Shown here piece after piece: positions 11,001 through 25,000 of a stretch of DNA of 64,000 nucleotides (its first letter is position 1; each line of letters starts with the position of its first letter). The DNA is taken from contig JAWUZG010000032.1 of assembly GCA_036785705.1 (NCBI GenBank), positions 10,124,001 through 10,188,000 on the forward strand, written 5' to 3'. The notes below the pieces were generated by a model. The model worked only from the letters and a program-made list of their open reading frames with translations. It was not told where the DNA came from and did not search any database. The translations under genes and the position numbers were made by a program. The DNA is from Acanthornis magna (Eukaryota > Chordata > Aves > Passeriformes > Acanthizidae).

Positions 11001-13295
11001 TCTGTAATAGGGACAGTGTCAGTAGGCATTCCTGAGACCATATCCATGCCTTCATTCAGTGAACTGTGGTCCCAGTCTGTTGTATGGCACCGAAGACTCA
11101 AATCCACATAAACGCTTTGATGCTTGCCAGGCAGTAAGTAGAAACTGAAGCCTCTAGAGTGCAGTCCCACAGTCTGGGAGTAGGAAGCAGGTCCTCCATC
11201 TCATGTTGGAGCTTCAGATCTTTGTGTTTTGTTCCTCTGTTTGCCACACCTTTGAATGCAACATGGAGAGCAGTCTGTTGAGTAGGTGGGGCTTTACCGT
11301 GGTATACTCAACTCTCATCCACTCTTGTTTCCCTGTTTCACACTGACTTTGCCAGATTTTGTGCGTATCTCTGAAGACTATAGTCTCTATCATCTCTTTT
11401 AATGGTACTTGGCCTTAGACACTCAAGCTTTTGCTGTTCTTGTATGAGCAAATGTTTGCATAGGGAGTAGTAAAATGGCCTCCTCTGCAAACTAATTCAC
11501 ATTGGAGGCATTTTTTCCTGTTTTACTTGGTAGATACTCCTGTAGCTGGAAGGGAAGAGTTTCATGTTGAGTGGCTGATGTCTAGCCTGAAGTCCAGATG
11601 TTGCCCAACAGGTGACTGATGTGACTAAAAAGTTGTGAAGAAGCATGACAGGGTAAGTTTTCAATGAGTCTGAAGAGAGAAACAAACCGTCATTTGCAAA
11701 AGTGTGTGTGGGAAAACTGAAAGAAACAATAGTTTAAAAGTTTCAAGTGTACATTTAAACACTAGGTAGTCTGAGACAACTATATTGCTTGTGGGTATTA
11801 GGTGCCTTGAACTGAAAAAAACATAGTTATACACAGCAAATTTCAATCGCAGACACATCAGAGAATTATATATATATGTGTACTCAAGATGAAGTTTGCT
11901 TGTATTGTAGTTTTGTGCCTTATCTCATTGGGTTACACAAGTACTAAATGTAAACTACGGCAACTGAGAACACAGCTAGTTGAGTTCCAGTTCTGTTCAA
12001 ATTTTGGCCAGTAATTAGGAGGTGGTTCCTAGTTACCATGGCATTCATTTGCTGGAGCAAACTCAAGTGGGGATAAAAGCTCTTATTAAGCTTCTGATGG
12101 GACATAAGAAGGCTGTGAGATTGTTGGCTGAGGTAGAGGCAGTAGCAGGAAAGTTAACTCAGACATGGGAGGTGCTTCGTAGTTTTGTTAACTCTAATTG
12201 AGTAGCTTCAGTAGAGAGGGTAGCAGGTACGTGAAACCTTCCCATCTTAAAAGTTATCTCGAGATTTTTCACAGCAGTTAATAATTAGGGAGAAGTTGAT
12301 CCTAACACCCAATTTTGACCACCTAGTGTGGTACACAAACATGATTTGAATAGAACTCAAGTCTCTAGAATCAATAGGGATATTGCAGCTGCTCATGTTT
12401 CAGGGCTTCCAAATCCTGGTCACTTGCAGTTGGTGAGAATATCTGTTTCAGGGTTTGCGAAGTAACCTCTCTATAATTTCTTCAGGGCACGTGGAAGCTT
12501 CTAGTCTGCACTACTGCGTAACTCAAGATTAACCCATTGACCAGGAGGCTTGTGCTCTCAACCAGTTTCCTGGAGATAATGTCTTTCCTTCTCCCTTTCT
12601 AGCACTCAGACCACAGCTAACATTGTCAGAAAACACTGAATACTGCTCAAAGCACAGTGGCAGCTGCTGCCACCCTCATTTTGTATAGTACTTACAGGCA
12701 ACATGAGGAAGTAGGGAAGGAAGAGGTAGGATCATTCTTCCTCCTTTCTGTTGAAACTGGGCTACTTTGCAGAAATAAAAGTGAGAGTCAAGGGGCCATC
12801 TTGAGGAAGTCTGTCTTTATCTTATCTTTAGGATAAAGGGTCAAAAGCCTGTCTTTAATCCCACTGAGAAACGATGGAGGAATTGAGAGTTTTGGGAACT
12901 GGTTGTGCATTTGGCACCAGGGAATTAAAGGATAAAACAGATAAACAATACCAAGACTCTCTCCTCTGATTCAGACTGCCTCTAATTTATTCTTTCCATG
13001 GCTGCATGAATCTCACTTTCTCTGCAGTGGAGCAGGAGGAATGGAGGCTTCTGCTTGAGAGCCTTTATTTCTTTTTTTGTACTTAGAGTTTGGAACCACC
13101 ATGTTTCAGATCCTACAGTGGTGCAGAGAGCAGAGTGCAAGTTGCTTATTGTGTGCATGGGTGTTTTAAGTTCCTGGAATCACCCAGACTGTGCAAATAT
13201 TGCCTTGCACCTTTTCCTGGCAGTGCCAACTCTTATCTTGACACTTGAGTGTACAAATCCCTGCTGAAACGATTTTACTTCAGGAGAACTGCAGG
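8061..13295. other. Intronic non-coding block, no gene or repeat family recognised
   Basis: G+C falls gradually to intron background by about 8700. Visible features are a pyrimidine tract at about 9180-9220 and a short (TA)n run near 11868. Open frames are under 110 codons and show no domain. No RIMS1 alternative exon could be supported. Confidence 0.6.
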
Positions 13296-13992
13296 AGTCT
13301 GGAAATTGTCTAGTACAACCCCCTACTCAGAGCAGGGCCACCTGCAGCAGGCAGCCCAGGACCATATGCAGGTGGCTTTTGAGTATCTCCAAGGATAGAG
13401 ACTCCACAACCTCTCTGGACAGTCTTCTCCAGTGTTCAGCTACCCTTGCAGTAAAAAGTGTTCCCTCTCATTCAGATGGAACCTCCTGTGTTTCAGTTTG
13501 TGTCCATTGCTTCTGGTCCGATCACTGGGCACCTCTGGGAAGAGTTTGGCTCTGTCTTCTTTAGTCCTCCCCGCTGGGGATTTGCATATGTTGAAATCTT
13601 TCTGAGTCTTATTTTCTCTGGCTGAACAGTTCCCACTCTCTTAGCCTTTCCTCATGTGATGTGCTCCCATCCCTTATCTGTATTTATGGCTCCTTGCTGC
13701 ACTGTCTCCAGCATGTCTTTCTTGTACCAAGGAGCCCAGAAGCAGATTTATCATCCAGATGTGGCAGAGAGCAAAGATCACCACTTTCAATCTGCTGATG
13801 ATGCTTTTCCAATGCAGCCCAGGATGGCTTTGGCCTTCTTTACTGCAAGCATATGTAGCTGGCTCACTTTCAACTTGGTGTTGACCAGGAATTCTCAGTT
13901 GCTTCTCTGCGGGGCTTCTTTCCAGTTGTTTGGCCCCTGGGATTATTCTCCTTATGCAGGACTGGGCATGTCCTTATGCTGAATGTTTTATG
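13296..13992 (-). mobile_element. CR1 LINE, 3' fragment, older subfamily
   Basis: In minus orientation the sequence follows the CR1 3' region: the segment that reads as aggcagcccaggacc... on the + strand, then the reverse complement of the conserved SRDQKQWTQTE-like stretch, then the MLETVQQGAINT-like stretch, then the upstream GTGCAGGACT region near 13955. The 3' tail has decayed and divergence is high, which suggests an old insertion. It is 5' truncated, and all frames are broken. Confidence 0.88.
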
Positions 13993-16900
13993 GCTTACAA
14001 CAGAGACTAGTATCTAAACATGTTCTCAAAACTTTTCAGGGAAGGATTGCTTTGGTCACTGCATCTCACGTCTTTCTCTTTACTGCCCAAGGCCTTTGCT
14101 CAGAGGGGGAGAGTTGAACAGTGCAGAAACTGTTGTGGCCTTTTGGCCAATGGAAGCATTAGAAAGAATTTAACAACATTTGAAGCCTCAAGTTTCCATC
14201 AGTCTGAGAGGGCAGGTGTGGCCATAAATGTGTTTTGATAAAGGAGACAACTTGTGGTGGCCTCAGAATTGCAAGGAGTGTTTTCATGCCTTTCAGGGTA
14301 TTTCAGAGAATTGATAGTGGTTTTTTCACTGGAAGGTGGACTGAGGAGTCTAAGGAGACTCAGGAGTCGAAACATATTCACAACTGCACACAGTCACTAG
14401 CAAGGCAATTATGAGACAGTCATTGACTGATCTACTGGGCAGCCATCTCACTGCCGAGGAGGAGCAGGAGACTGTCAGCAGACAATAGCAGATTGATAGG
14501 CATTTCTTAAAAGCTACAGAGGAACGGGAGGTGATAGGGGATGACAGACAGTAATAAACATCCCTACCATCTTTTAGACACAGGCTTCAGATCAGCATAT
14601 GCTGAACTTTTGGAATGAGGTGCAAGCTGTTGTCCAGAGCTCTTTTCTGGCCCCAGTTTAAGTGGTTTTATTGAAATGCACAGGGCATTACTTCTGTGCA
14701 TGCGTCTTCCCACATGATTCTCCACTTGATACAAGAATCTGCCAGAGCTTCATTGCTGGCTTTGTCTGACATTGCACTAATACTTTCTAACTAAGAAATC
14801 CGTCATTCTTCAAATTCATGGGCATTATCTGTGCCCTGCAGAAGGGTGAAGACAAAGACTGGGTGAAAGAACGTGATCTCTGGGCAGGAACTTCTCAAAG
14901 AACAGAAGTGTTATAAACCTTATCTTAAAAGGAATTATGCAGAAGAGGTTTCTTAGAGGGGGAGGGTACCATCCCGCTGTTTATTTTTCAGGAAAATAGC
15001 AGAGGGAGAACAACATTAAGGGAGATTTGAAATTCTCAGTCTTGTCAATACCCTTTTATTTCTGAAGACTCATATGAACAATTTTTTGCATCCTTGGATA
15101 GGAAAGCAGCTAACAAAGATGTGGCGTGCTTTCTTCATCAAGCAGTTACTAAGCATTTTAAGACTTGAGCTTAATGCCTTAAGAAAAGGCTATTTAAAAA
15201 TACTGCTGCCCTTGTATTCAAGCTTGTTGGAATGCAGGCATTATTGAAGGTGGAAAATGACGAAGTTGAAATTCTGTTCTGGGTTGCCAATAGTTAGAGC
15301 CAATTATAATTTTTAGCCCGTTTTACCTTCTCTTTCATTTTACCCACTGGTGGCTGCTGCATTTGTCTACTCCCCTGGGCCTATCAGTTTTAATTAATAG
15401 ATATTAGCAAGCAATTATATTTTGGGGGAAAAAGCTTGCAAGCCTGTAGTCTGACTTCAGTTCCTAGCAGTGATAAAATACGTAAAAAACTCTTATGTTA
15501 TCAGTTACAAACACAGAGTAGTTTCATTCTGCTTTTCGGAAATACTTACATAAATTTACAATTACTGCAATGATTTACACCTCACCAGGTTTACACCTCT
15601 GTATGATTTGGCTCAGTCAAATCCAGGTATTAGATCTGTAAGGATGGAGATAGCTTATCTGATCTCTACATCTGTAAAGAATTATGGTTGTTTTATCCCT
15701 TATTTTATACTTCATAGATAAGGTAAAATATTATGCAATGTTTATAGTGTAGCCAAGTTTGGGAATCTAGGCAGTAAATGTTAGTCAAACTTTTGATATT
15801 CAGAAGCAGCAGAAAAGAATACCATTATGAGTTTGATTTAATAGTTTTTAAGTAAGACAATTGATAGGATAGCATTGTAATTCTTTGTACATAGAACTGA
15901 AATAATCATCCTCAAAATCTGATTGCATGTCAGATACTTACATCCAGAGAGAGTTTTAAACAAGAAAGCCATGTTCCAAATATATTTTCTGGCACTGTTA
16001 CAGAAGCAAGAAGAGCTAGTTGCAATTTTCAGAATAATGACACACACAAAACCATTCATACAATTGCCACTTTAGAGGCATGAAGAGACATGGCATGATG
16101 AATAGCTGTTTTCAGACAGTTCTAGATTGCATTAGAACACCTATTTAGATACTAATTTCTGAGGTTTCTTTCACATCAGGTGTATCTCATTTTCAGTGTC
16201 AGGACTTTGTACACTTTGCCTATGGTAAGCATTGTTCATACTACTGAAGATAAAGGCATGTATCTATCTGCATATAGAGATTTTTCAGATATCTGTAATA
16301 AAAATGCAGTGTTTGAAATCTCCTAATATTTTTGTTTATCTCTCCTATATTAAGCCCTCCTGGAATCACTGAAAGTCAGTATATGCCCTGAGAGTTGCTT
16401 TTTGATCATGGGTGAACGTAGCAGATAGAGCTACACTTTTTAGTAATAACGGTGGTGGATTTAGCAAATTAACTGTTTGAAATTTTGAGGATCTGGGGTG
16501 TCACCAAAAAATAATTTTCTGTGTATTTTGGGCTTTAGATAAACACGAAATTCTAAATTTCTAGAATGGTTGTTTAAATGCCTTATATCAAAATACAGTT
16601 ATTTTCCTTAAGATCTTTAATTGACAGCTTTTTTTGTAACTTTGTTATATGAAATTTATTAGGACATTGCTTATGAATGGAACACACTATTTTAGTGTAA
16701 GTACTATTATATTGCAGGGAAAAAGGGTACTACTAGCAAGAAGCAGAGCACTGTGTTTGTTCTGAAAATTGCTAATGGAAGTCTTCACACGCTTGAACGA
16801 CCTAAGTGTGAAGTGTCTTCTCAAGTGTTCCTCTTGGTTACCAATGCTACATACTCTGAATTGATCAAAGTACTTATGTATCCAAAACTCTGTCTACGTC

Positions 16901-19900
16901 TTATGCTAGCAGGTCTAATAAAAGATGCTACGTATTTTTTGAACCTTGTTTGGCCTGTGAGCCTAGCAAGCATTAAAAATTTTGTAGCCACTGCTCATGA
17001 AGATTTTGTCCGTATTATTTTTAAAGTCTTTGAATATACTGTAAAGGGTTCAAAATCATATCCATAAACTAGGATTTTGTAGTACTTCTATTGATACATC
17101 ATTCTCTTTCCAGATATTTAGAAAACCTACAGTCCTATAGTATGCAAGCAATCCAAAGTTTTCACCATGAACTATTTACATTTCTGGGTATTAAAGATTA
17201 AATGTTTAGTAATAGGACTTCTAAAATAGATGACAAGGAAGCAGTTTATGTATGAAAAGGCCAGTTTGGGAACTGGATGATTGAATATGTTTACTTGTGT
17301 TTTGAGCCATGATCTTTAGTCTAACTCTTTTCTTTTAACAATTCCATTGGTCTGGGAAAAAGCATCAAGAACTATGCAAAACCACATGTAGTAGCTGTCT
17401 GAGCTTTCTCATCTTTTTTCTTTGCACAGTTTCTTTAGCACTTGTATGTTCTAAGAAAGCAGAGTATATTTTCATTTATATTCATTATTCTCTAGTTTTT
17501 AAATTAGTCTTTTATATGAAGTTATTTTCAAAGTAAAGTCATTGCACTTTTGCATATTTGTAGTATTAACTTTAGAATAATTTTGACATTTGACATCAGG
17601 AGACTAAATTTTGTACTGACTAAATGATATTGCACAGACGTAGATGAAAAAATGTGAAAGCTTGAGCAGTAAAAGGACGTGAAAAATCTATGACTATTTC
17701 AGTTTAAGTTATAAGTCTCCTTGGTACTGTTATTTATTGCAAAATGTTTGACTTCAGCTATACCATTTAATGTTCTGCTGGTCATGTGTTTTTAGCTATA
17801 GATGTAGAACAGGAAGGCAGCTGTTTGATGGAGTGCACGGAGCATGAGCCGAGGCAGTTCAGTAGAAAGGACAGAATTTATGAGGGCTCTAGATCATCCT
17901 AGGTTAACTCTATTGATTTTGGCCCAGGATGCTCCCTCAAAGTATCAGGGTAATGGGTTTACACTTTACGGATGAGAATTAAAAGAGGCTTTGTATGTGT
18001 ATATGTGCTTGTGCCTAAGAATATGGAACCAGGCTGTACAGAAATATGTACAAGTTGCTTTATGGACTTTAATTGCAACATTATGTTGCTTAGCATTACT
18101 GTAAACATGCAGAGTGCATTGGTGAAAGTTGTTCAAGAGCTGAAAATTAGGGACAGTTTTGCCTGCAGTCGTATCTTAGGCACAAGTGACAAAATTGCTG
18201 CCACGGACCATCAAAACATTGTATTTCTGTAGTCCTGTGTCTGTGCTGAGTTTGATTAACTGTGGTAACTCTCTGCCTTGAACAAGTCTCACTGGAAGCA
18301 CATCTGTTAACCGGAGTAAAAGTGAAGTGTTGTTGAGTCTGTTTAAATGGGATACGTCCATATAAGTTTTGTGTTTTGCAGAGTGAAGCGCATTTTGCTC
18401 AAATGAACCCAGTAATTGTTCAGTTACACCCCAAGCCTTACATAGAAAGGAAACCTCAGAAAAGTGAAACTAAGGCATGGCTTCCTACTTTTCTGAGAAA
18501 ACAGCACCCCTCTTTATCACTGTTCTCAAGTGTATCTGTATTTTTTAAAATTACTTTTTGTTCTGCGTACCCCTAACTTCCTGCAGTCTTAATAGTTTAT
18601 TTTGTTTTCCTTTGGTTTCTCCAAAACACTGTTTTTCAATATACTCACAGAAAGGAACTGTATTTATTTAAAGGTGGAATTGCAGAATTATATGAATTGA
18701 TTCTGCTAGTGTATATGTAAAAAGTGTGTAAATTCCTTTGATATTAAATGCACAGTACATTTTTCATGTATTTCAGAGCAAAATTAGATATTGATTTTTT
18801 AATGAGAAATCTATTCTAAGAATATAGAACCTCACTAATATATTATGATTCTTGTATTTTGTGTTTTTAGATGATTTGATATTGATTGTAGTTTTTAAAT
18901 TTAAAAGCTCTCACTTTTTAAAACAAAATATCTCCATAATTTATTTTGCAAGAGTTTTTTTTATCTTTCTACATTAGCTTGAAGCAAAACATCACCCCTT
19001 AAAGAGGTATTTTTCAAACTATTATCCGCTCACTATAAAAAAACTATCAACACAAGTTGTTGGGGCACAGCTGATCAATTCAGGGATTCAGCAGGCATTT
19101 GCAGGTTTGTTCACTTATAACATCCCTTTTTCTGGTAGGGCTGTTTCAAGTTCTAAGCCTGTCCCTGTCTGACCAGGTTGAAGCAGTCCATGTAGAAAAG
19201 GAGCTGGGGAGTTCTGGTTGCATGGCTGGTGAGACAATGCAACAATCTTTCATTCAGCCAAGGTGATCTGATTCTTTCTTTCTTGGTATTTACTCTGTAT
19301 GGGATCAAAAGGAAAAAAGCTGAGATTTCTGTGATGCAAAGTAAAATTAATGACGTGAACAATATGAGGGAAGAATCTTGAGGACAACAGCAGCAACTGG
19401 AGTGCTTCTTGCTATGGAGGGGGTTTGCTCTCTTATTTTTTCAGGGTTTGTAGTTTGGGAGTGCTTTCAGCTCTGTCCTCGAAGAATTTATGGTCGTGTG
19501 CTTTTTTCTGCCTGTGTATAAGTGTTTGCCATATTTCTCTGAAATCAAGACCTCGACAGAGTGATTCATGGGTTTTGTCACATTCTGTTGGATTTCTGCA
19601 ACGTATTGTACTGGGATTAGCCTTGAAACTACCTGTTGATCTCATACTGTGCCTTTTTACTTTTCCCTTTGTTTCCTATGGCTTGTATTTCATCTTAATA
19701 AAGAGATTTCCTTCCTGTGTACTGGTAGACCACAGAAGAAAGCCTTCTTTTAAGGTAGAAAAGACAAGTAACTTTCACATGCAGCTTTAGTGAAGAAGAC
19801 CTAAATTAGAAAGCTTTCTATGAAAGACAAAGTTTGATGAACTTTCTGTGAGGGCAGCTTGCTAGTTTTGTGAAAGTTGCAGATGTGGAAAGGAAGTAGT

Positions 19901-20169
19901 CTTCCTGGCAATTTACTTAATGGTGTGAAATACCAGGTGTTAAAATTTGAAGACAGGCACTTGCATGTCTGGAATTCATAAATAAACCAGGAAAATCAAT
20001 AAGTGACTTTGGCAACTGCCACCCTTTTGACTCCTTTGTCAGAGGCCAAGAACTGAATGAACAAGAAAATTAAAAGTGTTTTCCCTGAAGGAAAAGGAAA
20101 AGTACATTTTCCTCCAGGCTAAAGCCGAGGCCACAGAGAGTACAGGAAAGCTTTTATTGCTGTGTGCTC
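13993..20169. other. Intronic AT-rich block, no gene seen
   Basis: This 6-kb stretch has no recognised repeat or coding region. Open frames at 16753-17067 (104 codons) and 19425-19790 (121 codons) have irregular composition, no domain and no splice-site framing, so they read as chance frames. Parts of 16.5-19.0 kb are very AT-rich. Confidence 0.6.
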
Positions 20170-20603
20170 TGCTGGATTCACTGTGGCTGGATTCCGGGTG
20201 CCTACCAAAGCTGCTCTATTGCTCCCCACCTCAGCTGGGCAGGGGAGAGAAAATATAATGAAAGGCTCATGAGCCCAGATAAGGGCAAGGAGAGATCACT
20301 GAGCAGTTACTGTCACGGGTAAAACAGACTCGGCGTGGGGAAATTAATTTAACTTTCTGCAAATCAGAATCAGAGTGGGGTAATGATAAAGAAACCCAAA
20401 TCTTAAAACACCTCCCCCCACCCTTCCTTTCTTACTGGGCTCAACTTCACTCCTCATTTTCTCTGTCTTCTCTCTTGTTCTCTTCAAAGCAGCACAGGGG
20501 TGGGAAATGGGGGCTGCAGTCAGCTCATCACATTGTCTCTGCCACTCCTTCCTTTTCAGGGGAGAACTTCTCACAGTCTTCCCCTGCTTCAGTGTGGAAC
20601 AGA

Positions 20604-21868
20604 TCATCTTGAGTGCCATCATGCAGAGTGTGTAGGACAGCCAAGGGATCAGGTCCAGCCAGCCTGGGTTTAGGAAAGGCAGGTCCTGCATGACCAACCA
20701 GCTCTCCTTTAATGACCAGGTGACCTGCCTAGTGGGTGAAGGAAAGACTGTGGATGTAGTCTACCCGGACTTCAGCAAAGCCTTTGATACTGACTTCCTC
20801 TGGAGAAGATGGCAGCCCATGGCTTGGACAGCTGCACTCTTAGCTGGGTTAAAACTGGCTGGATGGCTGGGCCAGGAGAGTGGTGGTGAATGGAGTCACA
20901 TCCAGCTGATGACTGGTCACCAGTGGGGTTCCCCAGGGCTCAGCATTGGGCCAGTCCTATTTAATGTCTTTATCTGGATGAGGAGATTGAGTGCACTCTG
21001 AGTAAGTTTACAGACAATGCCAAGTTGGGTGGGAGTGTTGATCTGCTGGAGGGCAGTAAGGATCTGGACTGGCTGGATCAATGGGCCAGAGCCAGCTGTA
21101 TGAGGTTCAACAAGGACAAGTGTCAGGCCCTGCACTTGGGTCACAACCACCCCAGGCAGTGCTACAGGCTGGGGGCAGAGTGCCTGGAGAGCTGCCCAGG
21201 GAATAGGACCTGGGGGTGCTGGGCAGCAGTGGATGAGCATGAGCCAGCTGTGCCCAGGTGGCCAAGAAGGCCAATGGCATTCTGGCCTGTACCAGCAATA
21301 GTGTGGCCAGCAGGACCAGGGCAGTGATTGTCCCTCTGTTCTCAGCACTGGTGAGGCTGCACATTGAATCCTGTATCCAGTTCTGGGCTTTTCACTGCAA
21401 GAAGGCTGTTGAGGTGCTGAATAATGTCCAGAGAAGGGCAGTGGAGCTGGTGAAGGGTCTGGAGCACGAGTCCTGTGAGGAGCAGCTGAGGGAGTTTATG
21501 CTGAAGTAAAGGAGCCTCAAGGGTGACTTTATCACTCTCTACTTGCCTGAAAGGAGTTTGCAGCCAGATGGGGGTCAGCCTCTTCTCCTGGGCATCCAGT
21601 GACAGGACAAGAAGGAATGGTGTCAAGCTGTACCAGGGGATGTTCAGACTGGACACCAGGAAAAATTTCTTAATTGAAAGAGTGGTTAAGCATTGGAGTG
21701 AGCTGCCCAGGGAAGTAGTTGAGTCGGCATCCTTGGAAGTGTACAAGAAAGGACTGGATGAGGCAATTAGTGCTAGGGTTTAATTGACAGGGTGACGTTT
21801 GGTGAAAGGCTGGACTCAATGTTCTTGGAGGTCTTTTCCAACCTTAATGATTTTATGATTCTATGATT
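20604..21868 (+). mobile_element. CR1 LINE, 5'-truncated, nested in an LTR
   Basis: The copy begins within the reverse-transcriptase region (ATCATCTTGAGTGCCATC) and ends in the CR1 3' tail TTTATGATTCTATGATT at about 21868. RT block A is readable at 20753-20793 as VVYPDFSKAFDT. Block B near 20920-20985 is degraded. The catalytic box at 21001-21027 reads SKFTDNAKL where active CR1 has FADDTKL, so both catalytic Asp residues are not retained. Frameshifts split the rest. It is a dead copy, orientation opposite to the surrounding LTR. Confidence 0.93.
20690..21001 (+). pseudogene. CR1 reverse-transcriptase fragment (dead)
   Basis: This open stretch of about 103 codons is the longest readable part of the RT in this CR1. 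It holds block A (VVYPDFSKAFDT) and the remnant of block B (GPVLFNVFI), but the segment between them is frameshifted relative to the family. The catalytic box lies just past its stop and is mutated. It is a decayed transposon fragment, not a host gene. Confidence 0.8.
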
Positions 21869-22044
21869 ATCCCAGCTGTACTAACACTGTCACTGATGGG
21901 CTTGGCCTTTGTGAGTGATGGGTCCATCCTGGAAGGCAGCTGGCATTGACTCTGTTGGACATGGGGGAAGCTTTAAGCAGCTTCTCACAGGAGTCACTCT
22001 GTAGATCCCCAGCTATCAAAACCTTACCACTCAAACCCAATGCA

Positions 22045-25000
22045 GTTCCATAGTTTGTCAGAATCTAGCAGTCTGCAAGTTTTTTTATATTGTAAAGTTG
22101 AGCCTTTCTTATTGGATAGCAACATATCCTTTGGAGAACTGCAACCCAGGGCTATCAGCATCCTGTTTTTATTAGTTCCCAAAATACGTTTTGTTTCGTG
22201 TTGTAAGCCTGAAAAGTGCTATAGAGTTTGTTCTCTAGAAGACAGTTCAAATCATGCCCTATAGTAGTATGGTTGTTCCCAGCTGAATTCAAAACCACTT
22301 TATAAAGTTATAATATATGAGTCTTTATCTCATACTATGTTTTTCATTAAGGTTTTCAGCTTTACTTACCTTCCAGATGTTTAAATCATGGTGGTTACAT
22401 GGATATATATTACATCTATACCTTACTTATTACATACAGTGTATGTAGTACATCAGAGATCAATCCGTAATATTTTAGGAACTTGTGCAGTTTTTCTTTT
22501 TTGTCATTCCAGGCATTACAATCTTGTTCTTCATAAAATAAAATCTTAGCCAAATCAAGCTGAGTTAAGGAGCCATTGTGAACATATTAAATCGCCTTTC
22601 TGTTTAAGGTGAGCTTCCTGCAAAATTGTAAGGAAAATGCAGTGTTGTTCAGTGCAAATGTCATTCTCAGTTCATAAAAAGTTGCTAAGAGGACAAGCTG
22701 CAGTTGATGTTCAGAGATAAAAAGCACTGTCCAGTCATGGCAGAGGGTATGTCACCGCAGTCCCTGGAGGTGTGGTGACAGCACAGAAGCTGTGTTGGTG
22801 TCTCCCAGGAGAGGATTTTGTTGTCTAAACACAGGTGTCAGATGGTATTTGAGATGTCCAGTGGTACTACTCCTTGATTTTAGGAGTGAGGAATGGGTGG
22901 GAAGCTGGCTGCTGTTGTAAAACAGGTTTTGCAGCCATGGGCAGCAGCGAGTGGAGGGAGCCTGGAAGAAGGAAATGGTTTCTAGAGCTGACCAACATGG
23001 AGCTTCCTTGAGCTCATCTTGGGTATTTCCTCAGCTGGAAGTGGTCCCCAGACCCTTCACATTTTATTGCTGGACACAGACAGCAATGGCAAAGATTTTG
23101 GCTCAGTCAGTGATTCTGATTGGGTTTTCAGACCTGTGTAGCAGCATGCCACTTTCTTCATATCCCTCCTGCATAATTTTTGAGATCACTATCTTTCCTT
23201 TGGGGATCTTTAATTTCTCAAATAATATTATGACTGTTGAGGTAAGAGCATATTTCCTTCCACATGAGAAGCAGTACCTTTTGAATGTGAATTATCACTA
23301 AACTGCCATCAGTGAAACTGAGATACTTTGATAACATCCTTATTTTATTTTATTGCATTAAACTTAAGCTTCATGTTAGCTAAGGTGTTTTAAATGCCCT
23401 CACAAGGTAACCACCAGATTAATGAGAAAAGACTGCAAAATAGTCAGCATTTTGCATTGTGCTGGCAAGGCTATTCACTAGGAAAGCTGTGGTTGCTTAG
23501 TTGCTGAGGGAGAGGAGAAATGAGGAAAGAGGATGAGACCGCAGTCAATGGCCTTGTGAGGGACAGCAGGAAAGGGGAAAGGACACGAATAAGGGGGAAA
23601 CTGTAAGAAAGCACACGTCCCTTAAGGCACAAAAAGTTGGACTCAGAGGGGATTATAGGCAGTGCTGTGGGGATCAGACAGAGGAGGAATATATGACAGG
23701 AGAGAGATGTTGGGGGAAGGTTGGAATTAGCTGGGATGGGAGTCTGGAAGTAGGCTGTGAGTGATGCAGCTGCCTATTCGTCTAGTACAGAACAAGCGTA
23801 AAATAGCACTTCTGCACACTGAGCATTGGGTAATGAAAAGTGATGGATCCTCTGGTAGCAGACCTGGGACTTGCTTATTTATGTGTCTGTTTCCCTTTGG
23901 GCTTGAACTGGAGATGGTTAAGCGCACAAATCAGGAGGAGGTGAACATTTATTTTCAGAGTGATAATAAATAAATTAGAAGGCATGTAGAAAACACAAAG
24001 GTTTATAAATTCTCAGAGTGTAAGCCAACCTCGTGACTGTGAAGAGAAGGGTCTGAGTCATTAGGTTCAGACACTTGGGGCTTGGCAGAGCTGCTTTCAC
24101 AGATCTCAGCAGGCTCAGGTGGTACAGCGAGAGCATCCGGAAACACAGGGTAGCTTGACTGAGGAAGTAAGTGCACACCTCAGTTCACTGGAATTCAACA
24201 TTCCCAGAAAATCATAATGTTATAGTATTATCTAACTATTCTTTGGCTGCCCCATTCCTTCTCACTGAAAGGTAGATCCATGTAAGAGATCTGGTCTGGT
24301 TTAAAAGGAGGATGGTTAGGTCTCCTTGTTTGTAGCAGAGGACTTGGAAGCCAATCTCAGCTTCATCTTAGAGTTTCTAAACCTGCTGGTAGTAACCCAC
24401 ATTATTATTTTTCAAAGCAATTTGCTGTGTTAATTCAGTGTCAGACTTTTGGAGCTTTTCTGGTTTTGAATACTAGGAATTTTCTTTAATATTTTTACTC
24501 ATAAGAAGAATGTTTCCTCTGTTTAGGAAAGGGCCCCTGCCTCACAGAAGCTGTATGATGGAGTTTGTAGAAATGCCCTGAACCAGGAGATTACATTCCT
24601 GACAGAGTAAGCAGAGGAGTGAGATGAGATTTAAAGAGCACAAGTAGATCAGCTGTAAGGCAGCTCTAAATGTTTTGTTAGTCTCCAGGTTTATAGGCAG
24701 GGTGCCATATCCCCTGCGTCTGTCCAGCCTTGTCATCTCCAGCCTGACATATTGGAGGTTATGTGCATGTACATATTAATCTGTGCAGGCTTGGTGCCTG
24801 AGGGAACGGTGTGTGTTTGTGTGTTTTTGTTTTTAATTAAAGGTGGCATCTCTGCTTTTTGGGTAGGTGAAGAATGGAGCTAAAAAGAATTGATTAAATG
24901 GAAAGAAAAAGGAGTAAAGGATGTTGACATTTGAGGCAAGTACATCTAAAGACTCAGCAGGTGAGGAGAAGGGTGAATAATAGGGGCCAAATAGTTCACT

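Larger units (their letters stand above)
20170..22044 (-). mobile_element. Solo LTR of an ERVL-type endogenous retrovirus, interrupted by a CR1
   Basis: On the minus strand the two outer parts match the same LTR family as the copy at 46386-47771. Positions 20170-20603 are the 3' (R/U5) part, including the reverse complement of GTCTGTTTTGCCCGTGAC near 20312-20330 and the closing CCAGCCAC-like end. Positions 21869-22044 are the 5' (U3) part, including GACATGGGGGAAGCTT (on +) at 21959-21974. Ends read TG...CA. A CR1 lies between them. The middle of the LTR, including the promoter TATA region and several hundred bases of repeats, is missing, so this copy cannot act as a complete LTR. I could not find a matching target duplication. 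No internal retroviral genes are present. Confidence 0.85.

Noticed and set aside
16753..17067. 104-codon + strand open frame
   Set aside because: Balanced-looking but without a domain, repeats or exon boundaries; expected by chance in a 64-kb AT-rich window.
19425..19790. 121-codon + strand open frame with hydrophobic stretches
   Set aside because: Hydrophobicity follows from T-rich DNA. There is no signal-peptide logic, no family resemblance and no promoter.
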